Source: Rhodospirillaceae bacterium (GTDB lineage Bacteria > Pseudomonadota > Alphaproteobacteria > Rhodospirillales > JABJKH01). Taken from it: a stretch of DNA of 64,000 bases. The stretch lies in contig JABJKH010000072.1 in the NCBI GenBank assembly GCA_018660465.1, positions 1 through 64,000 on the forward strand. Reading direction: 5' to 3'. Numbering within the stretch: the stretch's first letter is position 1; each line of letters starts with the position of its first letter. A program made the position numbers and the translations under genes. Below, piece after piece: positions 1-10,500 of the stretch. The notes below the pieces were generated by a model. It searched no databases, was not told the DNA's origin, and was given only the letters and a program-made list of their open reading frames with translations.

Positions 1-549
1 ACGATAACCGGTAAACTGGGCGATGTGATGCAAGAATCTATTCAGGCAGCGCGGTCTTATGTGCAGTCCAATTGCCTGCGTTTGGGGATCAGGCCCCCGT
101 CATTCCATAAGCGCGATATTCACGTTCACGTACCGGAAGGTGCGACGCCTAAAGACGGCCCGTCCGCCGGTGTTGGTATGGTGACGTCCATTGTTTCTGT
201 TTTGACTGGAATCGAAGTTCGCAAAGACGTCGCCATGACCGGCGAAGTCACGTTGCGGGGTCGGGTGCTTCCCATTGGCGGCTTGAAGGAAAAACTTTTG
301 GCGGCGCACAGAGGTGGCATCAAAACAGTGATGATTCCCATCGAGAACGAGAAAGACTTGGCCGAAATTCCTGATAACGTGAAGCGCGGTCTTGAAATCG
401 TGCCGGTTAAATCCGTTGATGAAGTGTTGGAGCGGGCTTTGGTTTCGCCGTTAATACCGATCGAGTGGGATGAAGCGGATGATCTTAATCATTCATCCAT
501 ATCGGGGAAAACCGAAGATGATGATCCTGACGGCGTTGTCACCCATTAA
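1..549 (+). CDS. lon: Lon ATP-dependent protease, C-terminal part (5' end outside window)
   Basis: This is the proteolytic domain of the cytoplasmic AAA+ protease Lon, which degrades misfolded and regulatory proteins. The reading frame is open from base 1, so the ATPase part lies upstream of the window. The catalytic serine sits in the motif PKDGPSAG (codon at 163-165). The catalytic lysine follows 43 residues later in [14 protein letters not shown] (codon at 292-294), the spacing of the Ser-Lys dyad in known Lon proteins. The tail after the domain is short and acidic. A strong hairpin terminator follows, and hupB lies downstream; the lon-hupB order is common in proteobacteria. The identification is secure. 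Confidence 0.97.
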   Translation, partial: TITGKLGDVMQESIQAARSYVQSNCLRLGIRPPSFHKRDIHVHVPEGATPKDGPSAGVGMVTSIVSVLTGIEVRKDVAMTGEVTLRGRVLPIGGLKEKLLAAHRGGIKTVMIPIENEKDLAEIPDNVKRGLEIVPVKSVDEVLERALVSPLIPIEWDEADDLNHSSISGKTEDDDPDGVVTH

Positions 550-592
550 GGGACACTGCTAATCCGAGATATTTGCGGTACTTTATTGATAG

Positions 593-621
593 AATCGGCC
601 CCCACAGTGGGGCCGATTTTT
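593..621 (+). terminator. Rho-independent terminator of lon
   Basis: A GC-rich inverted repeat (ATCGGCCCC paired with GGGGCCGAT, 6-7 base loop) is followed directly by five T residues. It begins 45 bases after the lon stop codon and separates lon from hupB. Confidence 0.88.
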
Positions 622-736
622 GATTCTTGAGGGTATTGAAGGGGGGGTGATAGGGGGAATTGTTCGCCATATGCCCATAAAAACGGAAAACTATCCCCAA
701 AACCGCAAATTTCTGGGGAAAACTATCGATCTTCAA

Positions 737-766
737 TTGACGAAATAGAAGAATGAGACGTACATT
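737..766 (+). promoter_or_regulatory. Candidate sigma-70 promoter for hupB
   Basis: TTGACG (737-742) is followed after 18 bases by TACATT (761-766), a fair match to -35 and -10 elements. It would give a hupB leader of roughly 75 bases. The leader contains a small hairpin, GCGCC (812-816) with GGCGC (822-826), just before the purine-rich ribosome binding site at 831-840. The assignment rests on pattern matching only. Confidence 0.4.
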
Positions 767-801
767 ACCAGCCATCGGAACATGTGTTTCGTCTCTTTTT
801 T
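755..801 (+). terminator. Terminator-like hairpin with T-run upstream of hupB
   Basis: GAGACG (755-760) can pair with CGTCTC (790-795), and six T residues (796-801) follow. An inner ACAT/ATGT pairing extends the stem imperfectly. Only transcripts starting upstream of 755 would contain it, so it could act as a second stop for lon read-through, the end of a short RNA, or an attenuator. The loop is long (about 29 bases), so it may be weak or chance. Confidence 0.35.
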
Positions 802-847
802 CCGCCATTATGCGCCTGACCGGCGCTTGTAGAAGGGGGGTCTTACG

Positions 848-1120
848 TTGAATAAAAATGATCTTATAGCGAATGTAGCGAGTGGTTCCGGGCTGTCGAA
901 GGCCGATGCCGCAAAAGCAGTTGATGGTGTTATTGATGCCATCACCGATGCTTTGGCTAAACAAGAAGAAATCCGCTTGGTCGGTTTCGGAACGTTTAGT
1001 GTTGCAAAACGGAAGGCCACAACTGGTCGTAACCCACGTACCGGTGAAGCAATTCAAATTAAAGCTTCTAACCAGCCTAAGTTTAAGGCCGGTAAAGCAT
1101 TGAAGGACGCCGTTAACTAA
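848..1120 (+). CDS. hupB: HU family DNA-binding protein
   Basis: Small basic histone-like protein of 90 residues, the normal length for HU, which dimerises and bends DNA non-specifically in the nucleoid. The sequence begins MNKNDLIANVA and carries the family signature around residues 46-70: GFGTFSVAKR followed by RNPRTGE, the proline-tipped arm that enters the minor groove. The start is a TTG codon, chosen because the strong purine-rich site AGAAGGGGGG (831-840) is well placed upstream and no ATG or GTG fits the conserved N-terminus. The gene is monocistronic, between the lon terminator and its own terminator. HU rather than IHF is favoured by sequence and by the lon neighbourhood. Confidence 0.95.
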   Translation: MNKNDLIANVASGSGLSKADAAKAVDGVIDAITDALAKQEEIRLVGFGTFSVAKRKATTGRNPRTGEAIQIKASNQPKFKAGKALKDAVN

Positions 1121-1150
1121 ACGGTCGTTTTTCTTTCGAGTCTTTAAAGT

Positions 1151-1202
1151 ATGCCGACTGTGCCTCAGGAATTATTCCGGGGGTGCGGTCGGCGTATTTT
1201 TT
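1151..1202 (+). terminator. Rho-independent terminator of hupB
   Basis: ATGCCGAC (1151-1158) pairs with GTCGGCGT (1188-1195), with an internal AGGAAT/ATTCC pairing, and a run of six T residues follows at 1197-1202. It lies 30 bases after the hupB stop and before the tRNA genes. Confidence 0.75.
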
Positions 1203-1291
1203 GTATAGCTCTATTTATTTTATAGTCTTGAAATTATCGCTTCGGTCCTTTTTCTGTCGGTAAAATTTGCTATACTTTGAGTTCAAATAAT

Positions 1292-1367
1292 GGGCGGTTA
1301 GCTCAGTTGGGAGAGCGCCACGTTTACACCGTGGATGTCGGGGGTTCGAGCCCCTCACCGCCCACCA
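1292..1367 (+). tRNA. tRNA-Val (anticodon UAC)
   Basis: A complete 76-base cloverleaf is visible: acceptor stem GGGCGGT with ACCGCCC, D-arm GCTCAGTTGGGAGAGC, anticodon stem CCACG/CGTGG with loop TTTACAC (anticodon TAC), and T-arm GGGGGTTCGAGCCCCTC. The discriminator A and 3' CCA are encoded. A -10-like TATACT lies at 1271-1276, about 15 bases upstream, but no good -35 element is apparent. Confidence 0.97.
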
Positions 1368-1409
1368 TTATTTCCTAAAGAATTACCCTCAGCTTGCCCC
1401 AACCATTGC

Positions 1410-1438
1410 TTGACACCCCAGGGGGCGGGGGGTAAATC
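1410..1438 (+). promoter_or_regulatory. Promoter of tRNA-Asp
   Basis: TTGACA (1410-1415), an exact -35 consensus, is followed after 17 bases by TAAATC (1433-1438). The tRNA-Asp gene starts 15 bases further on. The GC-rich spacer between the elements is unusual, but position and spacing fit well. Confidence 0.55.
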
Positions 1439-1452
1439 AAGCCCTCCCATAT

Positions 1453-1529
<77 letters not shown>

Positions 1530-1582
1530 TTTCCCTCATCGTATTTTCCGTTATTTGTTTTCTCTTTTCGTCAACCTAACTG

Positions 1583-1610
1583 TTGGCGTTCCGAATGAAT
1601 CTCGTATATA
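1583..1610 (+). promoter_or_regulatory. Candidate promoter of the nuo operon
   Basis: TTGGCG (1583-1588), a 16-base spacer and TATATA (1605-1610) resemble a sigma-70 promoter. The predicted transcription start would be only a few bases before the nuoA ATG at 1623, implying a nearly leaderless message. That is possible but makes the call uncertain. No other candidate is evident between tRNA-Asp and nuoA. Confidence 0.3.
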
Positions 1611-1622
1611 GATGAAAGCGTT

Positions 1623-1988
1623 ATGGATTCATTACTGAACGAATACCTGCCGATTCTAATTTTTCTTGGGATCGCAGTTGCTCTCTCCGGCGTCATCGTT
1701 TTGGCGTCCCTTATCGTTGCTCGTCAGCACCCGGATTCAGAAAAGAACTCAGCCTACGAATGCGGATTTGAACCGTTCGAGGACTCGCGCCATAAATTCG
1801 ACGTCCGGTTTTATTTGGTCGCCATCCTGTTCATCATTTTTGATCTGGAAGTTGCGTTCCTATTCCCGTGGGCGGTGAGCCTCAGTACGATCGGTGTATT
1901 CGGGTTCTGGTCGATGATGGTGTTTCTCGGAATTCTAACCATCGGCTTTATATATGAGTGGAAAAAGGGAGCCTTGGAATGGGAGTAG
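1623..1988 (+). CDS. nuoA: NADH-quinone oxidoreductase subunit A
   Basis: Small membrane subunit (121 residues) of respiratory complex I, sitting at the junction of the peripheral and membrane arms. Three transmembrane helices are apparent, at about residues 9-31, 62-84 and 92-111. The conserved loop after helix 1 contains the family motif YECGFEPF (about residues 41-48), whose cysteine is near the quinone site. This is the first gene of a complete nuoA-N operon; its last bases overlap the nuoB start. Length and N-terminus ([11 protein letters not shown]) fit alphaproteobacterial NuoA proteins. Confidence 0.97.
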   Translation: MDSLLNEYLPILIFLGIAVALSGVIVLASLIVARQHPDSEKNSAYECGFEPFEDSRHKFDVRFYLVAILFIIFDLEVAFLFPWAVSLSTIGVFGFWSMMVFLGILTIGFIYEWKKGALEWE

Positions 1989-2527
1989 AAACCAAGCCTG
2001 TGGAGGGACTTCCATTGCCCCCTGGCGCACAACAGGATGCCGTCTTGCAGGCGGTGAGCGGTGAGCTAGTCGAAAATGGTTTCGTTGTTGCCTCACTTGA
2101 TAAGGTCGTGAACTGGGCTCGGACAGGATCACTTTGGCCGATGACCTTTGGGCTGGCGTGCTGTGCGGTGGAAATGATCCACGCGGGCTGTTCGCGCTAC
2201 GATTTGGACCGCTTCGGTGTTGTCTTTCGGGGTTCCCCGCGTCAGTCGGACGTGATCATCGTGGCGGGTACGCTTACGAATAAGATGGCCCCAGCATTTC
2301 GCAAGGTCTACGACCAGATGGCGGAGCCACGGTATGTGATTTCCATGGGGTCGTGCGCGAACGGCGGTGGTTACTACCATTATTCTTATTCAGTGGTGCG
2401 GGGATGTGATCGGGTTGTGCCGGTTGATATCTACGTTCCAGGTTGCCCGCCGACCGCAGAAGCGTTGATCTATGGGGTGATGCAGTTACAAAAGAAAATC
2501 AAAAGAACGGGGACACTCTGGCGTTAA
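1979..2527 (+). CDS. nuoB: NADH-quinone oxidoreductase subunit B
   Basis: Peripheral-arm subunit that carries cluster N2, the last iron-sulfur cluster before quinone. With the ATG at 1979 the protein has 182 residues. The [4Fe-4S] ligands are visible as the adjacent pair C61-C62 (LACCAVEM), C126 (GSCANGG) and C156 (VPGCPPTAE). An upstream in-frame ATG at 1958 would add seven residues. The 1979 start is preferred because a GGGAG-like site lies just before it and it gives the usual short overlap (10 bases) with nuoA. The C-terminus ends [11 protein letters not shown], typical of the family. Confidence 0.97.
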   Translation: MGVETKPVEGLPLPPGAQQDAVLQAVSGELVENGFVVASLDKVVNWARTGSLWPMTFGLACCAVEMIHAGCSRYDLDRFGVVFRGSPRQSDVIIVAGTLTNKMAPAFRKVYDQMAEPRYVISMGSCANGGGYYHYSYSVVRGCDRVVPVDIYVPGCPPTAEALIYGVMQLQKKIKRTGTLWR

Positions 2528-2579
2528 TTTTGAGGCGTTAATTGGACGCGTAATCAGAGAGAAGGTTATTTGAGGGACT

Positions 2580-3203
2580 ATGGATCTCGCACTTAAGGAT
2601 CTTGGCGAATATATCGCCGGTGCATTGCCGCAGGACATCACATCAACTGAATTGGTGTTAGATGAACTGGTCCTGCATGCGCGTGCACCTAGCTTGGTCA
2701 AGATCATGACGTTTCTCAGGGACGACGTGAACTGTCAGTTCAAGCAACTGATGGACGTTTGCGGTGTTGATTATCCCGAAGACGAGCAGCGGCTGGAAGT
2801 GGTCTACAACCTACTGAGTCTGACTCATAATAATAGAATTAGAGTTAAAGTCCGCACCGACGAAGACACGCCGGTCCCGTCTGTAACCGGGGTTTATTCT
2901 TCTGCCGCTTGGTTTGAGCGCGAAGCGTGGGATTTGCTGGGTGTTTTATTCTCTGATCATCCAGACTTGCGACGCATCATGACGGATTACGGTTTTGAGG
3001 GACATCCTTTGCGTAAGGACTTCCCGCTGACTGGCCATGTTGAGTTGCGATATGACGATGAGAAGAAGCGCGTGGTTTACGAGCCTGTAAAGCTAACCCA
3101 AGATTTCCGCAGCTTTGACTTCCTCAGTCCCTGGGAAGGGATGGACCGGGTCTTGCCCGGTGATGAGAAAGCGGAAGAAAATGGGGACGAAGCTGATGGC
3201 TGA
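2580..3203 (+). CDS. nuoC: NADH-quinone oxidoreductase subunit C
   Basis: Peripheral-arm subunit (30 kDa family, 207 residues) that contacts NuoD and helps form the quinone chamber. The family signature is seen at about residues 108-150: ERE-WDLLGV-F-HPDLRRI, then a [14 protein letters not shown] segment. NuoC and NuoD are separate genes here, not fused as in E. coli. The ATG at 2580 follows nuoB by 52 bases, one of the longest gaps in the operon. The 3' end overlaps nuoD by 8 bases, suggesting translational coupling. Confidence 0.97.
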   Translation: MDLALKDLGEYIAGALPQDITSTELVLDELVLHARAPSLVKIMTFLRDDVNCQFKQLMDVCGVDYPEDEQRLEVVYNLLSLTHNNRIRVKVRTDEDTPVPSVTGVYSSAAWFEREAWDLLGVLFSDHPDLRRIMTDYGFEGHPLRKDFPLTGHVELRYDDEKKRVVYEPVKLTQDFRSFDFLSPWEGMDRVLPGDEKAEENGDEADG

Positions 3204-4374
3204 GAACCAGATCAAAAACTATACTCTTAACTTTGGCCCTCAGCATCCAGCAGCCCACGGCGTGTTGCGCATGATCCTGGAAATGGATGGTGAGGTCGTG
3301 GATCGCGCTGATCCGCATGTTGGTCTGCTGCATCGGGGAACCGAAAAGCTCATTGAATACAAGAGCTATCTGCAGGCAGTGCCGTACTTTGATCGCTTGG
3401 ATTATGTCTCGCCGCAGAACCAAGAACATGCGTTCGCGCTGGCGACGGAGACTCTATTGGGGATTGAGGTGCCGGAGCGCGGGCAATATGTCCGCGTCCT
3501 ATTTGCTGAAATCGGGCGGTGCTTGAACCATATCTTTAATATTTCCGCGTTCGCCATGGATATTGGTGCGATGACGCCGATGCTTTATGGCGTGGAGCAA
3601 CGCGAACTGCTGATGGAATTCTGCGAGCGGGTCTGTGGTGCGCGTTTGCACATGGCGTATTTCCGCCCAGGTGGTGTCAGCCAAGACATGCCGACGGGAT
3701 TGGCTGAAGATATTTATGCGTGGTGCGATCAGGCAGTGCCGTTCGTTGATGACATCGAAACTCTGCTCACCGATAACCGTATTTTCAAGCAACGCGCCGT
3801 CGATATTGGTCGCGTGAGCGCGGAGCAAGCCTTTGATTGGGGCTTCAGTGGCCCGAACCTGCGGGCATCTGGCGTGCCATGGGATCTGCGTAAATCCCGG
3901 CCTTATGACATTTATGACCAGCTGGACTTCCAAATTGCCACCGGTAAAAACGGCGATTGCTATGACCGGTATTTGGTCCGCATCTTTGAATTCCGTGAGT
4001 CTGTGAAGTTGATGCGGCAATGCTTGGACAAAATGCCGGAAGGACCGATTAAGTCGACAGATTCCCGGGTTGCACCGCCGAGCCGAGGCGACATGAAGCA
4101 TTCGATGGAATCCCTGATCAACCACTTCAAGCTTTACACCGAGGGCTATCACGTGCCTGCCGGTGAAACCTATACCGCCGTCGAAGCACCCAAGGGGGAA
4201 TTTGCGGTTTATTTGATTTCTGATGGGACGAACAAGCCCTATCGCTGCAAAATCCGCGCCCCTGGATTTGCCCACCTGCAAGGCATCGATATGATGTCGA
4301 AAGGGCATATGCTGGCGGATATCGTCGCGAACTTGGGATCTTTGGATATTGTGTTTGGTGAGATTGATCGATGA
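3196..4374 (+). CDS. nuoD: NADH-quinone oxidoreductase subunit D
   Basis: 49 kDa-type subunit of complex I (392 residues), evolutionarily related to the large subunit of [NiFe]-hydrogenases, forming most of the quinone-binding pocket with NuoB. Recognisable segments are [14 protein letters not shown] near the N-terminus (including the quinone-headgroup histidine region), [14 protein letters not shown] at about residues 36-49, and the C-terminal DIVFGEIDR. The ATG at 3196 is chosen: an open frame extends further upstream but overlaps nuoC and encodes a non-family basic stretch. The stop overlaps the nuoE start by 4 bases (ATGA). Confidence 0.97.
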   Translation: MAENQIKNYTLNFGPQHPAAHGVLRMILEMDGEVVDRADPHVGLLHRGTEKLIEYKSYLQAVPYFDRLDYVSPQNQEHAFALATETLLGIEVPERGQYVRVLFAEIGRCLNHIFNISAFAMDIGAMTPMLYGVEQRELLMEFCERVCGARLHMAYFRPGGVSQDMPTGLAEDIYAWCDQAVPFVDDIETLLTDNRIFKQRAVDIGRVSAEQAFDWGFSGPNLRASGVPWDLRKSRPYDIYDQLDFQIATGKNGDCYDRYLVRIFEFRESVKLMRQCLDKMPEGPIKSTDSRVAPPSRGDMKHSMESLINHFKLYTEGYHVPAGETYTAVEAPKGEFAVYLISDGTNKPYRCKIRAPGFAHLQGIDMMSKGHMLADIVANLGSLDIVFGEIDR

Positions 4375-4979
4375 GTGGCGAAAATTTTCAACAGCCGGAT
4401 AGTTTCGCCTTCACACCTGAAAATCAGGTGGAAGCTGAAAAGATTATTGCCAAGTACCCGGACGGGTTCCAGGCAAGTGCGACCATGCCGTTGTTAGATT
4501 TGGCCCAGCGCCAGCACGACAACTGGGTGCCGCAGGCGGCGATGGACCATATCGCCGATATGTTGGAAATGCCGGCGATCCGGGTTTACGAGGTCGCAAC
4601 CTTCTATTCGATGTTCAACATGAAGCCGATTGGGAAGCACCATGTTCAGGTCTGCACCAACTTGCCATGCATGTTACGTGGTTCGACCTCTATTTTCGAA
4701 ACCTGCAAGCGCGTGCTGGGCGTTGGCGATGGCCAGACGACGGAGGATGGCCTGTTTACCCTGCAACACGTCGAATGCTTGGGCGCGTGTGTGAATGCGC
4801 CGATGATACAGATTGGCGATGATTTTTACGAAGATCTGGATGAGACGAGTACCGAGGAAATTCTGAGCGTGCTTCGCGCCGGTGGCTCGCCTAAGCCAGG
4901 GCCGCAAAATGATCGTCACGGCAGCGAACCTGCGGGTGGCTTAACGTCGCTCAAAGATTTAGCGAAGGAGGGGTCATAA
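4371..4979 (+). CDS. nuoE: NADH-quinone oxidoreductase subunit E
   Basis: 24 kDa-type subunit (202 residues) of the NADH dehydrogenase module, carrying the [2Fe-2S] cluster N1a. The four ligands are C95 and C100 (VCTNLPCML) and C136 and C140 (VECLGACVN), with the expected spacing. The helical N-terminal domain is normal, and the last 35 or so residues are a polar Gly/Pro-rich tail without recognisable features. The start overlaps the nuoD stop (ATGA), and the stop overlaps the nuoF start (TAATG), so translation of nuoD-E-F is probably coupled. Confidence 0.97.
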   Translation: MSGENFQQPDSFAFTPENQVEAEKIIAKYPDGFQASATMPLLDLAQRQHDNWVPQAAMDHIADMLEMPAIRVYEVATFYSMFNMKPIGKHHVQVCTNLPCMLRGSTSIFETCKRVLGVGDGQTTEDGLFTLQHVECLGACVNAPMIQIGDDFYEDLDETSTEEILSVLRAGGSPKPGPQNDRHGSEPAGGLTSLKDLAKEGS

Positions 4980-6268
4980 TGCTCGCCGATAAAGACCGCA
5001 TCTTCACCAACATTTATGGGCTGGCTGACCTGTCATTGGCGGGAGTCCAGTCGCGTGGCGGTTGGGACAACACCCAGAAGATTCTTGAAAAAGGTCGTGA
5101 GCAAATCGTTAATGAGGTCAAGGAATCGGGCCTTCGCGGTCGTGGCGGTGCCGGCTTTGGGACCGGGATGAAATGGTCATTCATGCCGAAGGAATCCGAC
5201 GGTCGCCCCCATTACTTGGTGATTAATGCAGACGAAGGCGAGCCGGGGACCTGCAAAGACCGCGATATTCTTAGGAATGAGCCTCATAAACTGATCGAAG
5301 GCGCATTAATTGCGAGCTTCGCGATGGGGGCGAATGCGGCGTATTGCTATGTACGCGGGGAATTCTTCCGGGAAGCTCAAGCATTGCAAAAAGCCGTCGA
5401 TGAAGCGATGGACGCAGGATTGATCGGCAAAGACTCCTGTGGCTCGGGGTATGAGTTCTATTTCCACGTCCACTTGGGTGCAGGGGCGTATATTTGCGGC
5501 GAGGAATCGGCCCTGATCGAAAGCCTGGAGGGCAAAAAAGGTCAGCCCCGGATGAAGCCGCCGTTCCCGGCCAATGTCGGGCTCTATGGTTGTCCGACCA
5601 CGGTCAACAATGTCGAATCCATCGCTGTTGTTCCGGAAATTCTCAAGCGCGGCCCCGGTTGGTTCTCCGGGATCGGTCGGGACAACAACACCGGCACAAA
5701 ATTGTTTAACATCTCCGGTCACGTCAACACGCCGTGTACCGTCGAAGAATCAATGTCGATCCCGTTGAAGGAATTGATAGAGAAACATGCCGGCGGTGTA
5801 ATTGGGGGATGGGATAATCTGCAGGCCATCATTCCGGGCGGGGCGTCTGTGCCTCTGCTCACCAAAGACATTTGTGCCGAGGTGCTGATGGACTTTGATT
5901 CCTTGAAAGAACAAGGGTCTGGTCTCGGCACCGCAGCTGTTATGGTGATGGACAATTCCGTTGATATCATCGCCTGCATTTCCAGGCTATCGGCGTTTTA
6001 TAAGCATGAAAGCTGCGGTCAGTGCACACCGTGCCGGGAAGGTACCGGTTGGATGATGCGGATGATGGACCGCATGGTCGAAGGCAGCGCCTCTATCGAA
6101 GAGATCGATATGTTGGAAGAAGTCACGCGCCAGGTCGAAGGCCACACGATTTGTGCCTTGGGCGATGCCGCAGCGTGGCCGATCCAGGGGTTGATCAAGC
6201 GATTCCGTCCGGTGATGGAAAAGCGCATTAATGACTATCAGGCCAAACAGGCCGAGCAGGCGGCGTAA
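4979..6268 (+). CDS. nuoF: NADH-quinone oxidoreductase subunit F (NADH/FMN-binding)
   Basis: 51 kDa-type subunit (429 residues) that oxidises NADH through FMN and holds the [4Fe-4S] cluster N3. The FMN/NADH-binding glycine-rich segment [16 protein letters not shown] is at about residues 50-65, followed by [13 protein letters not shown] and [13 protein letters not shown]. Cluster ligands are in [13 protein letters not shown] (near residue 345) plus the cysteine of HTICALGDA (near residue 391). Length matches the family. The start codon overlaps the nuoE stop by one base, and an AAGGAGGGG ribosome binding site at 4965-4973 is strong. Confidence 0.98.
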   Translation: MLADKDRIFTNIYGLADLSLAGVQSRGGWDNTQKILEKGREQIVNEVKESGLRGRGGAGFGTGMKWSFMPKESDGRPHYLVINADEGEPGTCKDRDILRNEPHKLIEGALIASFAMGANAAYCYVRGEFFREAQALQKAVDEAMDAGLIGKDSCGSGYEFYFHVHLGAGAYICGEESALIESLEGKKGQPRMKPPFPANVGLYGCPTTVNNVESIAVVPEILKRGPGWFSGIGRDNNTGTKLFNISGHVNTPCTVEESMSIPLKELIEKHAGGVIGGWDNLQAIIPGGASVPLLTKDICAEVLMDFDSLKEQGSGLGTAAVMVMDNSVDIIACISRLSAFYKHESCGQCTPCREGTGWMMRMMDRMVEGSASIEEIDMLEEVTRQVEGHTICALGDAAAWPIQGLIKRFRPVMEKRINDYQAKQAEQAA

Positions 6269-6282
6269 GGGATACCGAAGAT

Positions 6283-8346
6283 ATGCCAAAGCTCACAATT
6301 GATGGGATCGAAGTCGAAGTCGAAAACGGCATGACCGTGTTGCAGGCGTGCGAGCAAATTGGCATCGAGATTCCCCGCTTCTGCTATCACGAGCGGCTGT
6401 CGATTGCAGGCAACTGCCGCATGTGCTTGGTGGAGATGGAACGTGCGCCCAAACCGATCGCGTCATGTGCGATGCCGGTGGGCGAGGGCATGGTCATCCA
6501 CACAAACACGCCGACTGTTGAGAAAGCCCGCAAAGGTGTTCTGGAACTGCTGCTGATCAATCACCCGCTGGATTGCCCGATTTGTGATCAAGGTGGTGAG
6601 TGTGATCTGCAAGACCAAGCCATGGGCTACGGCAAAGGCATGAGCCGCTATGCGCATGATAAACGTGCGGTTGAAGAAAAGAATTTCGGGCCTCTCGTCG
6701 CGACGGAAATGACGCGCTGCATCCATTGCACACGCTGCATTCGTTTTGTGACTGAAGTGGGCGGTGTCCCAGAACTGGGGGCGACCGGCCGTGGTGAAAA
6801 CATGGAAGTCGGCACCTATGTAGAGAAGGCGCTGAGCTCCGAACTGTCCGGTAATATTATTGATCTCTGCCCTGTGGGTGCGTTGACCAATCGGCCCTAT
6901 GCCTTTGGCGCGCGGTCGTGGGAATTGGCCAAGACAGAGTCGGTTGATGTCATGGACGCCACAGGCTCCAACATCCGCATTGATTGCCGGGGACCAAAGG
7001 TTCTCCGCATCCTGCCGCGTCTTAATGAAGATGTGAATGAAGAATGGATTTCAGATAAGACTCGCTTCGCCTGTGATGGCCTCAGTCGTCAACGTCTTGA
7101 TCGGCCTTATGTCCGTGAGAATGGCGCTTTGAAACCTGCCAGTTGGGATGAAGCCTTTGCCGCTGCTGTGTCGGGTCTCAAGGGTAAGAAGGGCAGTGAA
7201 ATCGGCGCAATTGCTGGCGATATGGCTGATGTTGAAGCCATGACATCGCTGAAAGATCTAATGGCGGGGCTTGGGTCTGATAACCTGGATTGCCGCCAGG
7301 ATGGTACGGCGTTAGACGCCACCGTCCGCGCCGGCTATACGTTTAATTCCACCATCGCCGGGATTGAGGATGCAGACGCGTTGTTACTCGTCGGCACAAA
7401 CCCAAGGCTCGAAAGCCCGATCATAAACGCCCGCATTCGTAAGCGCTATTTGCTGGGTAAGTTCCCGATTGCCAGCGTTGGCCCGAACGCCGACCTGACC
7501 TATCGCCATGAGAACCTAGGCGCCGGACCAGATTCATTAATCGATAACGATTTCATTCAGGTCTTAAAAGATGCTGAACGTCCGATGTTGATCGTCGGAC
7601 AAGGTGCTCTCGCCCGTGCTGATGGTGCTGCAGTCTTGGCAGCCTGCCGTAAGATCGCTGATGAGACAGGCATGGTATCGAATGACTGGAACGGCTTTAA
7701 CGTCCTGCATACCGCAGCGGCGCGAGTCGGTGGCCTGGATATCGGCTTTGTGCCGGGTGAGGGTGGATTGAATACCGCCGGGATTTTGGCTGGTGCGGCA
7801 AATGGTTCTGTCAATGTGGTGTATCTACTAGGTGCGGACGAAGTCGATACCGATGCCCTGAAGAACGCGTTTGTTATTTATCAAGGGCACCACGGGGACG
7901 CCGGGGCCGAAGCCGCCGACGTGGTTTTCCCGGGGGCAGCCTACACAGAAAAGAACGCAACCTACGTGAATACCGAAGGCCGGGTGCAACGAACACGAGC
8001 CGCGACGCAACCTCCTGGCGAAGCTCGCGAAGATTGGAAGATCATTCGTGCCTTGTCCGATTGTTTAAAGAAATCAATTAAATTCAATACATTAAACGAA
8101 GTTCGTGATCGTATGGTTGAAGTTAATTCGGTCTTTGGTGGTGCTATTGGCGAGGTATCACGTGCCGCTTGGGGCGACTTTGGCCAAGCCGGGTCGACAG
8201 ATAGCGCACCGTTCCAATCGCCTGTAACAAATTACTACATCACCGACCCGATCAGCCGGGCCTCTGAAACCATGGCTGATTGCTCTCGCGAGCATTCTGC
8301 TCCTGACCAAGGGATGCCAGGTGGAAGGACAGGCACCGATGGTTGA
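6283..8346 (+). CDS. nuoG: NADH-quinone oxidoreductase subunit G
   Basis: Largest peripheral subunit (687 residues), conducting electrons between NuoF and NuoB. The N-terminal ferredoxin-like domain holds a [2Fe-2S] cluster (cysteines in RFCYHERL and NCRMCLVEM). Next come the [14 protein letters not shown] segment, with the preceding HPLDC, and the [11 protein letters not shown] four-iron site. The remaining two thirds is a molybdopterin-oxidoreductase-type fold that is structural in complex I, with no molybdenum-coordinating residue expected. It is preceded by nuoF with a 14-base gap and overlaps nuoH by 8 bases. The length is typical for alphaproteobacteria, shorter than E. coli NuoG. Confidence 0.97.
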   Translation: MPKLTIDGIEVEVENGMTVLQACEQIGIEIPRFCYHERLSIAGNCRMCLVEMERAPKPIASCAMPVGEGMVIHTNTPTVEKARKGVLELLLINHPLDCPICDQGGECDLQDQAMGYGKGMSRYAHDKRAVEEKNFGPLVATEMTRCIHCTRCIRFVTEVGGVPELGATGRGENMEVGTYVEKALSSELSGNIIDLCPVGALTNRPYAFGARSWELAKTESVDVMDATGSNIRIDCRGPKVLRILPRLNEDVNEEWISDKTRFACDGLSRQRLDRPYVRENGALKPASWDEAFAAAVSGLKGKKGSEIGAIAGDMADVEAMTSLKDLMAGLGSDNLDCRQDGTALDATVRAGYTFNSTIAGIEDADALLLVGTNPRLESPIINARIRKRYLLGKFPIASVGPNADLTYRHENLGAGPDSLIDNDFIQVLKDAERPMLIVGQGALARADGAAVLAACRKIADETGMVSNDWNGFNVLHTAAARVGGLDIGFVPGEGGLNTAGILAGAANGSVNVVYLLGADEVDTDALKNAFVIYQGHHGDAGAEAADVVFPGAAYTEKNATYVNTEGRVQRTRAATQPPGEAREDWKIIRALSDCLKKSIKFNTLNEVRDRMVEVNSVFGGAIGEVSRAAWGDFGQAGSTDSAPFQSPVTNYYITDPISRASETMADCSREHSAPDQGMPGGRTGTDG

Positions 8347-9367
8347 GTTGTTCATGGAGCATTGGAATGCATGGCTGTGGCCGCTGCTCTGGATCGTCAT
8401 AAAGATTCTGTTGATCGTCGTGCCGTTGTTGATCGGTGTCGCCTACCTGACCTATGCCGAGCGCAAAGTCATCGGCGCGATGCAAATTCGTAAAGGCCCC
8501 AACGTGGTCGGTCCCTTCGGCCTGTTGCAGCCAATGGCGGACGGCGTAAAATTGTTCCTGAAAGAAACCATTATCCCGACGAACGCCAACAAAGGCGTGT
8601 TCCTCCTGGCGCCGTGCGTGACGTTCCTATTGTCGCTGATTGCCTGGGCGGTGATTCCTTTTGGTGAAGATATGGTCCTGGCCAACATCAATGTCGGCGT
8701 CTTGTACCTGTTCGCGATTTCGTCTTTGGCGGTGTATGGCATTCTAATGTCCGGCTGGGCGAGTAATTCCCGTTATGCCTTCTTGGGCGCCGTGCGGTCT
8801 GCGGCGCAAATGGTCAGTTATGAAGTCTCCATGGGGTTTGTGATCATCACTGTGTTGCTGTGTGTCGGGTCGCTGAACCTGAGCGATATCGTCATGGCGC
8901 AGAAAAACGTGTGGTTTATCATACCGTTATTACCGATGGCGGTGGTGTTCTTTATCTCCATCCTGGCAGAAACAAACCGGCATCCATTTGATATGCCGGA
9001 AGCCGAGGCTGAACTGGTCGCCGGTTATAATGTCGAATATTCTGCCATGACGTTCGCGCTGTTCTTCTTAGGCGAATATGCGTTCATGATCTTAATGGCA
9101 GCGATGTTCGCAATTTTATTCCTGGGCGGCTGGTTGCCGCCGATGGACATCGCGCCGCTGAATATGATCCCAGGACCGATTTGGTTCGGTGCCAAGATCG
9201 CCTTTGGACTGTTTATCTTCCTGTGGGTGCGGGCAACGTTCCCTAGGTATCGCTACGATCAATTGATGCGGTTGGGTTGGAAAGTATTTTTGCCGATTTC
9301 ACTGGCCGGTGTGGCCATTGTATCTGGTGTGTTGGTGGCCTTCGATATGCTGCCAAAGGCCGGGTGA
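8339..9367 (+). CDS. nuoH: NADH-quinone oxidoreductase subunit H
   Basis: Membrane subunit (342 residues, about eight transmembrane helices) that forms the quinone entry tunnel and couples the peripheral to the proton-pumping arm. Conserved segments are [26 protein letters not shown] after the first helix (given here only as a landmark at about residues 41-66), and the acidic [20 protein letters not shown] loop at about residues 208-227. The ATG at 8339 is chosen over a GTG at 8321 because GGAAGGA (8323-8329) is at ideal distance. It overlaps the nuoG stop by 8 bases. Confidence 0.97.
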   Translation: MVELFMEHWNAWLWPLLWIVIKILLIVVPLLIGVAYLTYAERKVIGAMQIRKGPNVVGPFGLLQPMADGVKLFLKETIIPTNANKGVFLLAPCVTFLLSLIAWAVIPFGEDMVLANINVGVLYLFAISSLAVYGILMSGWASNSRYAFLGAVRSAAQMVSYEVSMGFVIITVLLCVGSLNLSDIVMAQKNVWFIIPLLPMAVVFFISILAETNRHPFDMPEAEAELVAGYNVEYSAMTFALFFLGEYAFMILMAAMFAILFLGGWLPPMDIAPLNMIPGPIWFGAKIAFGLFIFLWVRATFPRYRYDQLMRLGWKVFLPISLAGVAIVSGVLVAFDMLPKAG

Positions 9368-9382
9368 GGGTAGATAAGTAAT

Positions 9383-9871
9383 ATGAGTGCAATTGCCCGA
9401 GGTATAAAGTCAGTCTTCTTGTGGGAGCTTCTGTGCGGTATGGCGCTGACGTTCCGCTATATGTTCAAGAAGCCGGTGACGATCAACTACCCGTTTGAGA
9501 AGGGACCGTTGAGCCCGCGTTTTCGTGGCGAGCACGCACTCCGGCGCTATCCCAATGGCGAAGAACGCTGCATTGCGTGCAAGCTCTGCGAAGCGGTGTG
9601 CCCGGCACAAGCGATTACCATTGAGGCTGAACCCCGGGTTGACAGCTCGCGTCGCACGACACGCTATGACATCGACATGGTGAAATGCATCTATTGCGGC
9701 TTCTGTCAGGAAGCTTGTCCGGTGGACGCCATTGTTGAAGGACCAAATTTCGAATTTGCGACCGAATCACGTGAAGAATTGATGTACGACAAGAACAAAT
9801 TGCTGGCGAATGGGGAGCGTTGGGAAACCGAGCTTGCCGAACGTCTTCGCCAGGACGCGCCGTATAGGTAG
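9383..9871 (+). CDS. nuoI: NADH-quinone oxidoreductase subunit I
   Basis: TYKY-type subunit (162 residues) with two [4Fe-4S] clusters, N6a and N6b, bridging NuoG and NuoB. The two ferredoxin motifs are [19 protein letters not shown] (about residues 62-80) and [19 protein letters not shown] (about residues 101-119). An amphipathic N-terminal segment with [22 protein letters not shown] is typical. Length is standard. It lies between nuoH and nuoJ with gaps of about 15 bases each. Confidence 0.98.
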   Translation: MSAIARGIKSVFLWELLCGMALTFRYMFKKPVTINYPFEKGPLSPRFRGEHALRRYPNGEERCIACKLCEAVCPAQAITIEAEPRVDSSRRTTRYDIDMVKCIYCGFCQEACPVDAIVEGPNFEFATESREELMYDKNKLLANGERWETELAERLRQDAPYR

Positions 9872-9885
9872 GGAATAAAGAGAGA

Positions 9886-10500
9886 ATGCTAATCCAAGGC
9901 CTATCATTCTATATGTTCGCTGCCATCACGGTGGCCAGCGCAGTCATGGTGATCAGTGCGCGCAATCCCGTGCATTCGGTTCTGTTCCTGATCCTGACAT
10001 TCTTTAGTGCGGCTGCCTTGTTCGTGCTGATGGGCGCAGAATTCCTGGCGATGATCCTGGTTGTGGTCTACGTCGGTGCGGTCGCAGTGCTGTTCATGTT
10101 CGTGGTGATGATGCTGGATATCAACTTTGTCGAGATGCGACAGGGCTTCCTGCAATACCTACCCATGGGGGCCATGGTGGCACTGATCATGCTGGCCGAA
10201 CTGTTGACGCTTGTTGGCAGTTGGGTCTTCGCGCCCCATGCGACAGCGCGCGGTGCGGCACCTACCCCGGCTGCGGCGAAAGTTTCCAATACTGAGGCTT
10301 TGGGCGATCTGATCTATACCCATTACATCTATCTGTTCCAAGCGGCGGGGCTCATTCTGCTGGTCGCGATGATCGGCGCGATTGTGCTGACCCATCGCAA
10401 GCGCGAAGGCGTTCTAAAGCAAAGTATTGGCGAACAATTGGCGCGCCAACCGGAAGACACCATTGAAGTTCACGACGTTGAAATAGGGAAGGGCATCTGA
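9886..10500 (+). CDS. nuoJ: NADH-quinone oxidoreductase subunit J
   Basis: Membrane subunit (204 residues) with five hydrophobic helices. Helix 3 carries the characteristic [19 protein letters not shown] segment, whose pi-bulge is linked to coupling in structural work on complex I. The C-terminal tail of about 35 residues is hydrophilic. The stop overlaps the nuoK start by one base (TGATG). Function is proton translocation together with NuoK, NuoA and NuoH. Confidence 0.97.
   Translation: MLIQGLSFYMFAAITVASAVMVISARNPVHSVLFLILTFFSAAALFVLMGAEFLAMILVVVYVGAVAVLFMFVVMMLDINFVEMRQGFLQYLPMGAMVALIMLAELLTLVGSWVFAPHATARGAAPTPAAAKVSNTEALGDLIYTHYIYLFQAAGLILLVAMIGAIVLTHRKREGVLKQSIGEQLARQPEDTIEVHDVEIGKGI

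Noticed and set aside
539-1057. 172-codon minus-strand open frame across the lon terminator and hupB
   Set aside because: It runs antisense through hupB and through two hairpins, has no ribosome binding site or family features, and hupB is certain.
3499-4308. 269-codon minus-strand open frame inside nuoD
   Set aside because: It lies wholly antisense to nuoD and mirrors its codons; composition (many His, Arg, Gln) is that of a shadow frame.
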